A stretch of 7,082 nt of DNA from an uncultured Muribaculaceae bacterium (GCA_910583775.1 CAJTYD010000096.1:1-7082), one strand, 5' to 3'. Positions 1 through 6,742 are shown, counted from the first letter of the stretch. Translations and numbers: made by a program. Notes: generated by a model from the letters alone, not told the origin.

Positions 1-76
1 GCAGATCATCATCACCCCGAACCTCGACCAGTTCATGGATCTGATCGACAAGGCTCCCGAGAAAGCCACAGAGTAA
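1..76 (+). CDS. C-terminal end of an unidentified protein (partial)
   Basis: An open frame read from base 2 runs into a TAA at 74-76 and gives the last 24 residues of a protein, ending in ...LIDKAPEKATE. The codon use (GC-rich third positions) looks like real coding sequence, and the strong intrinsic terminator about 50 bp downstream fits the end of a transcription unit. Too little is present to recognise the family, and no domain or catalytic motif is visible. It is separated from the next gene by a terminator and a new promoter, so it is probably not co-transcribed with the toxin-antitoxin cassette. Confidence 0.6.
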   Translation, partial: QIIITPNLDQFMDLIDKAPEKATE

Positions 77-128
77 TCCCCGCGCCTGCCACACAGAATC
101 AACCATAACTACCGTCATATAATAATGC

Positions 129-172
129 AAAAGGAATCGGTCCTCTCCCGCATGGGTGCCGATTCCTTTTTT
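129..172 (+). terminator. Strong intrinsic terminator after the partial gene
   Basis: AAAAGGAATCGG (129-140) and CCGATTCCTTTT (159-170) form a perfect 12-bp stem, and the T-run continues to 172. The 18-nt loop can fold further through CCC/GGG (147-149 with 154-156). It ends transcription of the gene finishing at 76 and insulates it from the promoter at 204-234. Confidence 0.9.
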
Positions 173-203
173 AGTTCCGTTCCATAAATAATATGTTTCA
201 TAA

Positions 204-234
204 TTTGTTATATTGTAAAAATTGAGTATTTTTG
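204..234 (+). promoter_or_regulatory. Bacteroidota-type promoter of the mntA-hepT cassette
   Basis: TTTG at 204-207 and TATTTTTG at 227-234 match the Bacteroidetes -33 (TTTG) and -7 (TAnnTTTG) elements, with a 19-bp spacer, which is the normal spacing. Transcription would start near 240, leaving a leader of roughly 45 nt before the mntA ATG at 286. The leader contains a perfect 10-bp palindrome, AGCGATCGCT (263-272), which could be an operator; that role is a guess. Confidence 0.75.
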
Positions 235-285
235 CTCTAAGAAATTTAAACTGTTTCTAAAAAGCGATCGCTAATATAATTACAG

Positions 286-576
286 ATGGCTGAGAGGGAT
301 TACATACAGATGCTTCGCGATATACTGCCTGAATTGCAACGGGACTATGGTGTGACCGGGCTTGCTGTTTTTGGCAGTGTCGCTCGTGGTGATAATGACC
401 GCGACAGTGATATTGATCTATTGGTGGATATGCCTCCAAGATTGTTCTTAATGAGTGGCCTTAGGCTGTACCTTGAATCTTTCCTTCATATTTCAGTTGA
501 CCTTATCCGACGTCATTCTCATCTTTCCTCCAGATTTCTTAATCAAATCTCGCGCGATGCAATCGTCCTTCTCTGA
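286..576 (+). CDS. mntA: MntA-family nucleotidyltransferase antitoxin
   Basis: This 96-residue protein is a minimal nucleotidyltransferase (MNT domain, polymerase-beta superfamily) of the MntA type. The GS-X10-DxD signature is visible: G30-S31 followed by D42 and D44, with a likely third catalytic carboxylate at D72 in a VDLI strand. Length and motif order match complete MntA proteins. In known type VII systems MntA neutralises the partner HEPN toxin HepT by transferring AMP units to a tyrosine beside the toxin's active site. The gene lies about 45 nt downstream of a good promoter, has no Shine-Dalgarno (usual for this phylum), and its end overlaps the hepT start by 20 nt, implying translational coupling. 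All catalytic residues are present, so the enzyme should be functional even though the toxin gene next to it is broken. Confidence 0.9.
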   Translation: MAERDYIQMLRDILPELQRDYGVTGLAVFGSVARGDNDRDSDIDLLVDMPPRLFLMSGLRLYLESFLHISVDLIRRHSHLSSRFLNQISRDAIVLL

Positions 577-958
577 TAAAAATATAGAACGATCCTTGCT
601 TACATTCGAAGCAATCCGGGATACAATCTCAAAACTGATTGAATGGAATTCTTGTGTGCAATCAGTTTCTTATTATTATTCCTCTCCGACCGGAATGCAG
701 TTGCTTGCAGCTAATTGCACACTTATTACTGCAATAGGAGAAGGAGTGAACAGAATCAATCGATTGATACCGGGATTCTTGTAAAATTCTTTCCCCGACA
801 TCCCTTGGAAATCCATTATCGGGATGAGAAACAGAATAGCACATGGTTATTTTGAACTTGATGCCGATGCTGTGTATGGGACAATAGTCTGTGATATTCC
901 CATGCTAAAAGAAACTATAGACAAAGCCTTGTGTCTGTTGGAATCGGATTCTTTCTAA
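557..958 (+). pseudogene. hepT: HepT-family HEPN toxin interrupted by an in-frame stop
   Basis: Read from ATG 557, the frame gives 75 residues with the HepT pattern (helical N-terminus, SSPTGMQLLAANC, IGEGVNRI), then TAA at 782-784, then 57 more in-frame residues to the TAA at 956-958. The part after the stop carries the rest of the fold: FPDIPW, IIGMRNRIAHGY and a C-terminal helix. The RX4HXY catalytic and AMPylation motif (RNRIAHGY, from base 827) lies entirely downstream of the stop, so the truncated product should lack ribonuclease activity. No frameshift is needed; only one codon is wrong, which suggests a recent nonsense mutation from a codon such as AAA, GAA, CAA or TTA, or a sequencing error. 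The gene overlaps mntA by 20 nt, the normal arrangement for this toxin-antitoxin pair. Readthrough is conceivable but nothing in the sequence supports it. Confidence 0.85.
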
Positions 959-975
959 GGAGTAATTACATAGTA

Positions 976-1002
976 TTGCCGCATTTTTTGCGACAGTTTT
1001 TT
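976..1002 (+). terminator. Probable terminator after hepT
   Basis: An imperfect hairpin pairs TTGcCGCA (976-983) with TGCGaCAG (989-996), with one internal mismatch and a 5-nt T loop, followed by six T residues (997-1002). It sits between hepT and the convergent minus-strand operon. Read on the minus strand there is no T-run after the stem, so it probably serves only the plus-strand cassette. No obvious terminator for the minus-strand operon is visible in the gap 959-1021. Confidence 0.5.
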
Positions 1003-1021
1003 GTTCTTATAAGTGTGATGT

Positions 1022-2434
1022 TTAGTTGAAAAGGGCGCGGATCTCGGTTTTCATCCGGGCGGTGGCGGGCGAGGTGACTTTGGGAGAGAAGTCGAGCACG
1101 TCGCGGCAGGCGCGTCGGAGTTTGATCGAGTCGACAGGTCGCTGTGCGGCATAGAGCTTTGCGAGCAGATATTTGGGATAAAGCCTCGAAGGGAGCCGGT
1201 GGGCCGACCGAAGGTAGTATCTCTCCGCAAGCCTGTATCCCTTCAAGTCCTGGTAATTGCGCCCGATAAGATTCAGAAACATCGGATCGCTGCTTTTCTT
1301 CAATCCTCTTTTCAGAATCGTGTTCGATTTACGGTACATTCCGCGTTCTCTCAATGCCTTTCCGTAATCGAAGAGCATCCGGGCGGATGAATTCTCCAGT
1401 GTGGCGATCGAATCGAGCTGCCGTATGTTCTCCTCCGTCATCCTGCCGTAACAGAGAAATTTCAGCGTCTGCCACCTTTCGTTTTCTCGGCTTATCGAAT
1501 AATCAAGCCTTATGATACATGTTCCGCAGACTATTGCCGATAGAAATACTGATAACCGGAATAATCTCCCTCTCTTTTCCGGAATGGGGAGAACGGAGGC
1601 GAAGACAAGAAGCATCAGGATGATGAATTCAGGAAACTGCAGGGGATATGACCCGCAGCAGACGATGATGAACGAGATGATAGCGCCGGCCGCGCCGTTG
1701 GCTTTCCGCCTAATCGCGATGACGAGAAAGAAGCTGATGATGGAGATGAACAGAAAGAGCCCGAAGACACCGAAAGCCACGCCCGTCTGAATGAATTCAT
1801 TGAAGGCATATTCCGGAGAGCCGGCCACTTCGGCGAATTCCGAATCGGGATGGCTCATGAAGAATCTTTCCTGCGAGTCTCCCAAGGCCCCGCCGACATT
1901 CCGCCAGCCGCATCCTTTCAGCGACACGGCGCCGACGCCTATTCTCCAGAGCAGTAACCTTCCTGCGGCTGATTCCGGTTTCAACCGATATAGCAGAAAT
2001 GCGCCCGACGCTATAACCGGGATAATGAGCAGGATGAAAATTACGAATCTTTCACGGCTGAAATTGAAACGCTTAAAGCTCAGATAGGTATATGCCATTC
2101 CGGCAGCGGCGGCGATCCAGCCGGTGCGCCCTCCGAGAGCCGGCATCACGGCGGCGCATGCCAGCAGATATATCAGCGACAGGCAGCGCGTAAGCTTTCC
2201 TCCGGAGCTGTTCGTCAGATTCCCGACCGCTATCGGGAGGATCACGGCAAGGAATCCGCAGAATGGCCCGGGGTTGTAGAATGTGCCGGTGGCCGGATAA
2301 CGGGAATGCCCCGGCGCGGCGAAACCCCAAAGCTGCATCAGGCCGTATACTCCCTCGTATAAGCCGAAAAGAAGGATGGCGAATGTGACAATCAGGGCGA
2401 GTCTCAGTCTATCGTTTTCAGTATTCTGTTCCAT
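1022..2434 (-). CDS. O-antigen ligase/polymerase-like (Wzy/WaaL) membrane protein with C-terminal TPR domain
   Basis: This 470-residue protein is polytopic in its first ~310 residues, with about eight to ten hydrophobic segments, and soluble in the last ~160. Motifs of the Wzy/O-antigen ligase/protein O-oligosaccharyltransferase superfamily appear in order: GTFYNPGPFCGFLA (50-63), GGRTGW (101-106), LLLWRIG (about 160-166) and YAFNEFIQTG (209-218) in the large periplasmic loop. Residues about 351-431 look like TPR helices, a tail often seen on Bacteroidota members. The family transfers lipid-linked glycans onto lipid or protein acceptors. The histidine usually found in the HNE-type loop motif is Phe here, so activity or substrate may differ. 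The ATG at 2434 is preferred over an in-frame GTG at 2470; it overlaps the signal peptidase gene by 31 nt. Last gene of the operon. The acceptor and glycan are unknown. Confidence 0.75.
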   Translation of the reverse strand: MEQNTENDRLRLALIVTFAILLFGLYEGVYGLMQLWGFAAPGHSRYPATGTFYNPGPFCGFLAVILPIAVGNLTNSSGGKLTRCLSLIYLLACAAVMPALGGRTGWIAAAAGMAYTYLSFKRFNFSRERFVIFILLIIPVIASGAFLLYRLKPESAAGRLLLWRIGVGAVSLKGCGWRNVGGALGDSQERFFMSHPDSEFAEVAGSPEYAFNEFIQTGVAFGVFGLFLFISIISFFLVIAIRRKANGAAGAIISFIIVCCGSYPLQFPEFIILMLLVFASVLPIPEKRGRLFRLSVFLSAIVCGTCIIRLDYSISRENERWQTLKFLCYGRMTEENIRQLDSIATLENSSARMLFDYGKALRERGMYRKSNTILKRGLKKSSDPMFLNLIGRNYQDLKGYRLAERYYLRSAHRLPSRLYPKYLLAKLYAAQRPVDSIKLRRACRDVLDFSPKVTSPATARMKTEIRALFN

Positions 2435-3297
2435 CTTATCCGCTTTTCTCCTTTGCGCTCGCGCGACCACCAGATGAATCTCGCTTTCCCCACGATATAT
2501 TTTTCCGGCACGAAACCCCAGTATCGTGAATCCATCGAGGCGGTGAAGTTGTCGCCGAGAGTGAAATAATAGTCCTCTTTGAATTGATATTCCTCTATGG
2601 CTCGGGCGCCGAGTAGGAGGCGTCCGTTACGCATAAAAAGGCGGCTGCCTGTTTCTCTTTCTATCACCGGTCGGTAGGCCATATAGTCGAGAGAGTCAAG
2701 TTTTATTCTTATTCCTTTGCCGGGTATGATCAGCGGGCCGAACTCGCGTATCGTCCAGCGGTTGACCGTGTCATACTCGCAGGCGAGGTAGCCGGTTCTC
2801 GCTGCTCTCGACAGCGAGTCATCGGGATGCAGGGCGGCGAGCACTGCGGCCTCTTTCTCAAACGGAAGTTTCCTCCCGTTTATGTAGGGAATGAAATTCC
2901 GGATGGTCACCGTGTCGCCCGGCACGGCCACGCAACGTTTCGCGTAATAGACCGGATAATTGAATTCCAGCCTGTTCCAGTCAGTTTTGTGAGGGAAATT
3001 GAAGACGATCACGTCGCCACGCCTGAATCCGGTAAATGCAGGCATACGGCGTATCTCCGGTTCCTCCCCCTTCGCGGCCCGGAAGATATTGAAGAGTCTT
3101 GCGCCAGTCGACAGCTTGTCGACCACGATCCTGTCGCCGGGGAGCAGCCCGGGAGTCATCGACTCGGAAGGAATGGTGAAAGGGGCGAATATAAATGTCT
3201 GGGCCAGGAGGTATGCCGCGCCGATACAGAACAGGATTATCACCGCCGTGCAGATCAGCTCCACCGCTTTCCGAATGAGTTTCCTCGTTGTTATCAT
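2404..3297 (-). CDS. lepB: Signal peptidase I (S26 family)
   Basis: This 297-residue membrane protease has one N-terminal transmembrane segment (about residues 12-37), then the canonical S26A boxes. Box B is IPSESMTPGLLPGD with nucleophile Ser46; box C is RGDVIVFNFP; box D is YAKRCVAVPGD with general-base Lys120; box E is TLGDNFTASMDSRYWGF (about 246-262). The Ser/Lys dyad is intact. An insertion of roughly 115 residues between boxes D and E, including an FGPLIIP segment, is typical of Bacteroidota enzymes. The enzyme cleaves signal peptides at the periplasmic face of the inner membrane. ATG 3297 is chosen over the TTG at 3306; it lies 5 nt past the upstream stop. Its place inside an operon for secreted products suggests an accessory, substrate-dedicated peptidase rather than the housekeeping copy; this is inference. 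Confidence 0.92.
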   Translation of the reverse strand: MITTRKLIRKAVELICTAVIILFCIGAAYLLAQTFIFAPFTIPSESMTPGLLPGDRIVVDKLSTGARLFNIFRAAKGEEPEIRRMPAFTGFRRGDVIVFNFPHKTDWNRLEFNYPVYYAKRCVAVPGDTVTIRNFIPYINGRKLPFEKEAAVLAALHPDDSLSRAARTGYLACEYDTVNRWTIREFGPLIIPGKGIRIKLDSLDYMAYRPVIERETGSRLFMRNGRLLLGARAIEEYQFKEDYYFTLGDNFTASMDSRYWGFVPEKYIVGKARFIWWSRERKGEKRIRWNRILKTID

Positions 3298-3302
3298 GGC
3301 CG

Positions 3303-5228
3303 TCAATAGAAAATCTGTTTACCAGTTTCGGGATCGATCAGGAAAATCCGCTCGTCTTTTCCTCTGGAATGGTTTTTCAGATACAGCAGCGCCCCGGCCG
3401 GAGCGGTGAATATGATGGAATCGGAATCGGCGCGTTTTCGGCCTGCCGACTTCCATGCGCCTTTACGCGCGGCCTTGTTGAAATGCCAGTAAAGCAGTTC
3501 GTATTCATCGCCTTGTCTGATGAAGTTGTCGCGGTTTCGCGGAGTGTAGGTGATATGGGAGATCTTCCTTGGTTTGCCTAAGTCGAGTCCGGCCCAGCCT
3601 CCCGACGGGCTGCGGAAATCGAACGAGGTGTAGGGATCTCCGTCGAATACGTTCCGGTATGCGCGGAGCGTGTCATTGCCCCAGGCTCCGGGAGTTCCGA
3701 CGGGTATGCCGGTAATCGCTGACGTGTTGTCCTCCCCGCGAAAGCTCAGTTCCGCGATGTTGCAGTATGTTCCATCCTTTCCGCGATATCTTATGAAACG
3801 GCGTGCCGGGCGGTCGGCGGCGCGAACGGTTGTGAAAAGGCGCATCGGTTCCTCCGTTATCTCATAAAGCGTGTCTGTCTTTCCTCGGAAATCGCGATTG
3901 TCGGAGGTCTCGATCACGGCGCCGACCATCCTGTCGGCAAATTCGGCGATTTTTGGAGTATACTTGCGGAAGAGCACCGCCTTCCGCATCTTATCCTCCG
4001 AAGCGACAATTCGGGAGATACTGCCGTCGGGAGATATCAGGAACGGCTCGGCAACCTGTTGCGGAACGCCGCCCCCATTTCGGACGGCGACCGTGACGAT
4101 CCGGCCTGTGCCGACGGTGCCGAATCTGACTTCTCCTTTATCTATCCTCCCCTTCACCACCGGGATCCAGTCGGTATTCGACGAGGCGCAGAGCAGGATT
4201 TCACCCTCCGGAATATCCGGGAGTTCGTCAAGAGGGATACGGAGATCTACGGTATTGTTGTTGTCGTAATATTTAGTCACATCCGTCACGGTCTGACAGT
4301 CGAACGCCTCGCGGTTGACCTTCAGGAATTCGACGTCGAGTTTAGCGGCCGGGATGAATTTTTCGTTGGTTTCGATATAAGTCACTGAATCGTTTACAGG
4401 GATCGCCGCCCAGAAATGCGGTGCGTTGCCGTTGCCGCGGAGAGGAACCTTATCGGTGGTGCATGGTATTCCGGCTGCTCGGAGAATGAATATAAGATGA
4501 TCCACGTAGTCCTGACAGTCTCCCACGAAGATATCGGCCATCGCCGGGCCTGTTCTTGGACCTGCGGGGAGGTCGCCGCTCCATTCAAAATGTTTCATCC
4601 GGGGGAGGGCGAGGATTGCGTTGGCCGCCTTCACAGGATCGTCCATGCCGGGGATCCGGGCCATCGAGTCGAGATCCGCCAGGAATCTGTTCTGGATGTT
4701 CTTGCGCCAGGAGCGGCAGAGCGGTTCATCGCCAGCGCGGTATGGCACCACATAACGGATGAAAGTCTCGGGATCGGTAGCGGCCGCCCAGGGCCATCTG
4801 CGGCGAGAGAAAAACGCCGTCTCTATGTCGCTGACAAGGGAAACGGAATCCATCGCCGTGAGATCGGGGGTCATGACGGCGTCGGCCGGCCGGTAATGCA
4901 GGAGTAGGGCAAGGGAATCGGCTGCGTCGGCATCCTTGTGTTTCAGCGATTCGAACTCACGGAAGAGAGCGACTCTCCTTGAGCCGCTTGCCGAATCAGC
5001 ACCGGCTTTGCCCGGCATATTCGCTATGATCCACTTCGCCGCCTGTAGCTGTTCCGGATCGCCGGCAGCCTGAAAATGATTCAACACCGCCTCGAGCTGC
5101 GTCCTGTTGTCACCGGCCGCCTCCAGGGCCTCCTCGACCCTGTCGTCGATGTCTCTCGCGCCGCCGCAGGCACCAACTCCGACAAGCAGCAACCCCGTCA
5201 AAACCGATAACCACGTATCCCTTCTCAT
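3303..5228 (-). CDS. Lipoprotein with transglutaminase-like and discoidin-like domains
   Basis: This 641-residue protein begins with a lipoprotein signal (hydrophobic core, then VGAC, lipidated Cys21). A helical N-terminal third is followed by a transglutaminase-like core: Cys238 in GDCQDYV, His271 in APHFWAAI, and Asn288 (in IETNEKF) where an Asp or Asn completes the papain-like triad. A beta-rich middle (about 330-470) precedes a C-terminal F5/8 type C (discoidin)-like module, roughly 480-585, with DGDPYTSF and GWAGLDLGKPRKISHITYTP; such modules usually bind glycans. Bacterial members of this superfamily can be proteases, peptide amidases or transferases, so the reaction is not fixed by sequence. 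ATG 5228 is preferred to the GTG at 5234 and lies 9 nt after the propeller stop. Expected to be anchored to a membrane and facing the periplasm or the cell surface. Third gene of the operon. Confidence 0.8.
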   Translation of the reverse strand: MRRDTWLSVLTGLLLVGVGACGGARDIDDRVEEALEAAGDNRTQLEAVLNHFQAAGDPEQLQAAKWIIANMPGKAGADSASGSRRVALFREFESLKHKDADAADSLALLLHYRPADAVMTPDLTAMDSVSLVSDIETAFFSRRRWPWAAATDPETFIRYVVPYRAGDEPLCRSWRKNIQNRFLADLDSMARIPGMDDPVKAANAILALPRMKHFEWSGDLPAGPRTGPAMADIFVGDCQDYVDHLIFILRAAGIPCTTDKVPLRGNGNAPHFWAAIPVNDSVTYIETNEKFIPAAKLDVEFLKVNREAFDCQTVTDVTKYYDNNNTVDLRIPLDELPDIPEGEILLCASSNTDWIPVVKGRIDKGEVRFGTVGTGRIVTVAVRNGGGVPQQVAEPFLISPDGSISRIVASEDKMRKAVLFRKYTPKIAEFADRMVGAVIETSDNRDFRGKTDTLYEITEEPMRLFTTVRAADRPARRFIRYRGKDGTYCNIAELSFRGEDNTSAITGIPVGTPGAWGNDTLRAYRNVFDGDPYTSFDFRSPSGGWAGLDLGKPRKISHITYTPRNRDNFIRQGDEYELLYWHFNKAARKGAWKSAGRKRADSDSIIFTAPAGALLYLKNHSRGKDERIFLIDPETGKQIFY

Positions 5229-5237
5229 AAACACTGT

Positions 5238-6272
5238 TTATTTTTTCAGGTAAAGAATCTGAAGTCGCGGATTGTCTTCCTCAGTATCGCCTGAAGAGGC
5301 GAAGACGAAGTTTCCGTCTAAAGTTACAGGGAGCATATTTACAGGCGAAACCGAGTCGATGTCATTATATAGATTTTTTGTTACCGTTGATTTGCCTGAG
5401 CTCTTGTCAATCAAAATGAATCTCTGATTGTCCTCTTTCCAATAGTTGGCAAGAAACCATCTGTCGGCATTGAAGAAGGCCATACGGTTGTAATGTTTCA
5501 CGATGTCGGGGCGTTGCCAGTTCCTGATTTCGGATTCTGTTGGAGCGGGAGTGATTCTGAGATCGAGTTCACAGACAAGAGAATCGCCGTTCCACTTCAA
5601 GACCCTGTTCTCATAATCGCTTGTCATAACGCTTATATCTCCGCCATTTTTGAAAATGTCCCAGGCATGGGTTCGCTCGATACCATCTCTGTTTTCAAGG
5701 AGCCGCTCAGCCTTTGATTCAGATGCTGATTTCAGAAATATACCGGCTTCGCTGCGGGGAGCGTCATATCTGGTGAAAAGATATTTACGGGAATCTTTGC
5801 CGGAGAGAACGGCAACGTCATCGGCGCCCTCCACAGTTTCACTTTTCAGGAAATCCCCGTTAGAGTCGTATACCAGAACGGCTCCTCCCAAATAATCATA
5901 CACCAGAAATTTGTCGCCGGCACTATTGAGATGGGTCGCCCTTATATATTCTCCGGGGCCGTTGCCCTTGCTGCCGATAATCCGGCGGAAATTCCCGTTT
6001 CTGTCGAAAGCAAGTATTTGCTGACTGATGTCATCGAGTATGACAATCAGGGAATCATTGAAGACTATATCCTTGATATTTCCGATTCTTGAGACATCGG
6101 AATTTTCAAGTGGAATATATTTTATGGAATCGACAAACGCCGACAATGGAACTGAGTCCATGTCGACGCTGTCAAGATCAATATCATATATCTTCGCTTC
6201 CTGCGAATTTTTATCGGAGGAAGTGCAGGCCGCCATCACCGCAGCCAGCAACAAAGAAACAATCAGTCGCAT
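5238..6272 (-). CDS. 6-bladed beta-propeller lipoprotein (NHL-like)
   Basis: This 344-residue protein starts with a lipoprotein signal (MRLIVSLLLAAVMAAC, lipidated Cys16), followed by a Ser/Asp-rich linker. The mature part opens with the family hallmark KYIPLE (51-56), then repeated propeller blades with the pattern IVILDD...ILAFDRNGNFRRIIG and the motif GNGPGEY (about 103-109). This matches the Bacteroidales 6-bladed beta-propeller family, which resembles NHL repeats and is thought to act by protein binding rather than catalysis. These proteins often sit beside NVEALA peptide genes, as here. ATG 6272 is preferred over one at 6299 because it puts the signal peptide directly at the N-terminus; it overlaps the end of the peptide gene by 10 nt, which suggests translational coupling. 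Its G+C is lower than that of the three downstream genes. A plausible role is binding or presenting the peptide, which is inference. Confidence 0.85.
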   Translation of the reverse strand: MRLIVSLLLAAVMAACTSSDKNSQEAKIYDIDLDSVDMDSVPLSAFVDSIKYIPLENSDVSRIGNIKDIVFNDSLIVILDDISQQILAFDRNGNFRRIIGSKGNGPGEYIRATHLNSAGDKFLVYDYLGGAVLVYDSNGDFLKSETVEGADDVAVLSGKDSRKYLFTRYDAPRSEAGIFLKSASESKAERLLENRDGIERTHAWDIFKNGGDISVMTSDYENRVLKWNGDSLVCELDLRITPAPTESEIRNWQRPDIVKHYNRMAFFNADRWFLANYWKEDNQRFILIDKSSGKSTVTKNLYNDIDSVSPVNMLPVTLDGNFVFASSGDTEEDNPRLQILYLKK

Positions 6273-6550
6273 TTTCCCCAGCAATGAGAATGATAGCAAA
6301 TATCATTTCTGTTATAGCTTATATCGCATCTGGCCCCTGTTACCTGCCTTCCAAAATGTTCTGTTTGGGTAATACAATCTGTAACTTTATACCCATAACT
6401 TATATTAGGGTTCTCAGTCTGAGAAAGAGCTTCGATATTCTTTAACTGCAATTCGCTTAAAGCTTTCTCCGAATTGCCATAATTGTGGAATGACACTCCA
6501 GCAGAAATTGCAACGATTAATGTTGCCACATAAAAGATTGTCTTTTTCAT
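6263..6550 (-). CDS. NVEALA-type secreted cysteine-containing peptide
   Basis: This 95-residue precursor begins MKKTIFYVATLIVAISAGV, a signal peptide or membrane anchor (residues 1-21). It continues with ALSELQLKNIEALS (30-43), where NIEALS is a recognisable variant of the conserved NVEALA motif. The C-terminal half has five cysteines (59, 75, 85, 90, 94) and ends CYHSHCWGKCD, like other family members with Cys-rich tails. The molecular function of NVEALA proteins is unknown to me; a secreted peptide with disulfides or bound metal is plausible. ATG 6550 is chosen because it starts at the signal peptide and is preceded by an A-rich AACCTAAAATTA; an upstream in-frame ATG at 6610 would add 20 residues that spoil the signal. 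First gene of the operon; its stop overlaps the propeller start by 10 nt. Confidence 0.82.
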   Translation of the reverse strand: MKKTIFYVATLIVAISAGVSFHNYGNSEKALSELQLKNIEALSQTENPNISYGYKVTDCITQTEHFGRQVTGARCDISYNRNDICYHSHCWGKCD

Positions 6551-6576
6551 TAATTTTAGGTTATAATTTGTGATGG

Positions 6577-6584
6577 CAAATTTA
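6577..6584 (-). promoter_or_regulatory. Candidate -7 box for the peptide operon
   Basis: Read on the minus strand this is TAAATTTG, an exact fit to TAnnTTTG. It would give a start near 6570 and a leader of about 20 nt before ATG 6550. No TTTG is found at 19-21 bp upstream (the sequence there is close to GGAT or TGGG), so the promoter is incomplete by consensus and may need an activator, or may be a chance match in AT-rich DNA. Confidence 0.35.
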
Positions 6585-6742
6585 TGAATTCTTTTTAATT
6601 GATATCCCATACGGTCATTTTATGGCATCTTACAAAAGTCAGATATTTAGCCTTAATATTGTATTTTTTGGGCCGATTTCTGTTATTTAAAATAATTATC
6701 TATTTATTAAAATATTTATTATTAATATATTACTTAATGACA

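Noticed and set aside
455..556. Upstream extension of the hepT frame to an ATG at 455
   Set aside because: The extra 34 residues overlap the conserved mntA coding sequence and do not resemble a HepT N-terminus; ATG 557 gives the usual start and the usual short overlap.
976..1002. Bidirectional terminator serving the minus-strand operon as well
   Set aside because: On the minus strand the hairpin is followed by AATACTATG, not a T-run, so it would not work as an intrinsic terminator in that direction.
2435..2470. GTG start 36 nt upstream for the ligase-like protein
   Set aside because: It would add 12 basic residues encoded inside the conserved end of the signal peptidase gene; ATG 2434 is the simpler start, though GTG cannot be excluded.
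3298..3306. TTG start for the signal peptidase, overlapping the upstream stop
   Set aside because: It adds only three residues; ATG 3297 is 5 nt past the upstream stop and gives a normal cytoplasmic N-terminus before the membrane segment.
1199..4907. Several plus-strand open frames of 60-160 codons opposite the operon
   Set aside because: They lie antisense to genes with clear family motifs, have unnatural compositions (Arg, Gly or Ser runs) and no recognisable domains; they are shadows of GC-rich coding sequence.
6551..6610. Longer peptide precursor from ATG 6610
   Set aside because: The 20 added residues place a polar stretch ahead of the signal segment; the typical family start is MKK followed by a hydrophobic core. 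A candidate -7 box also lies within this stretch.
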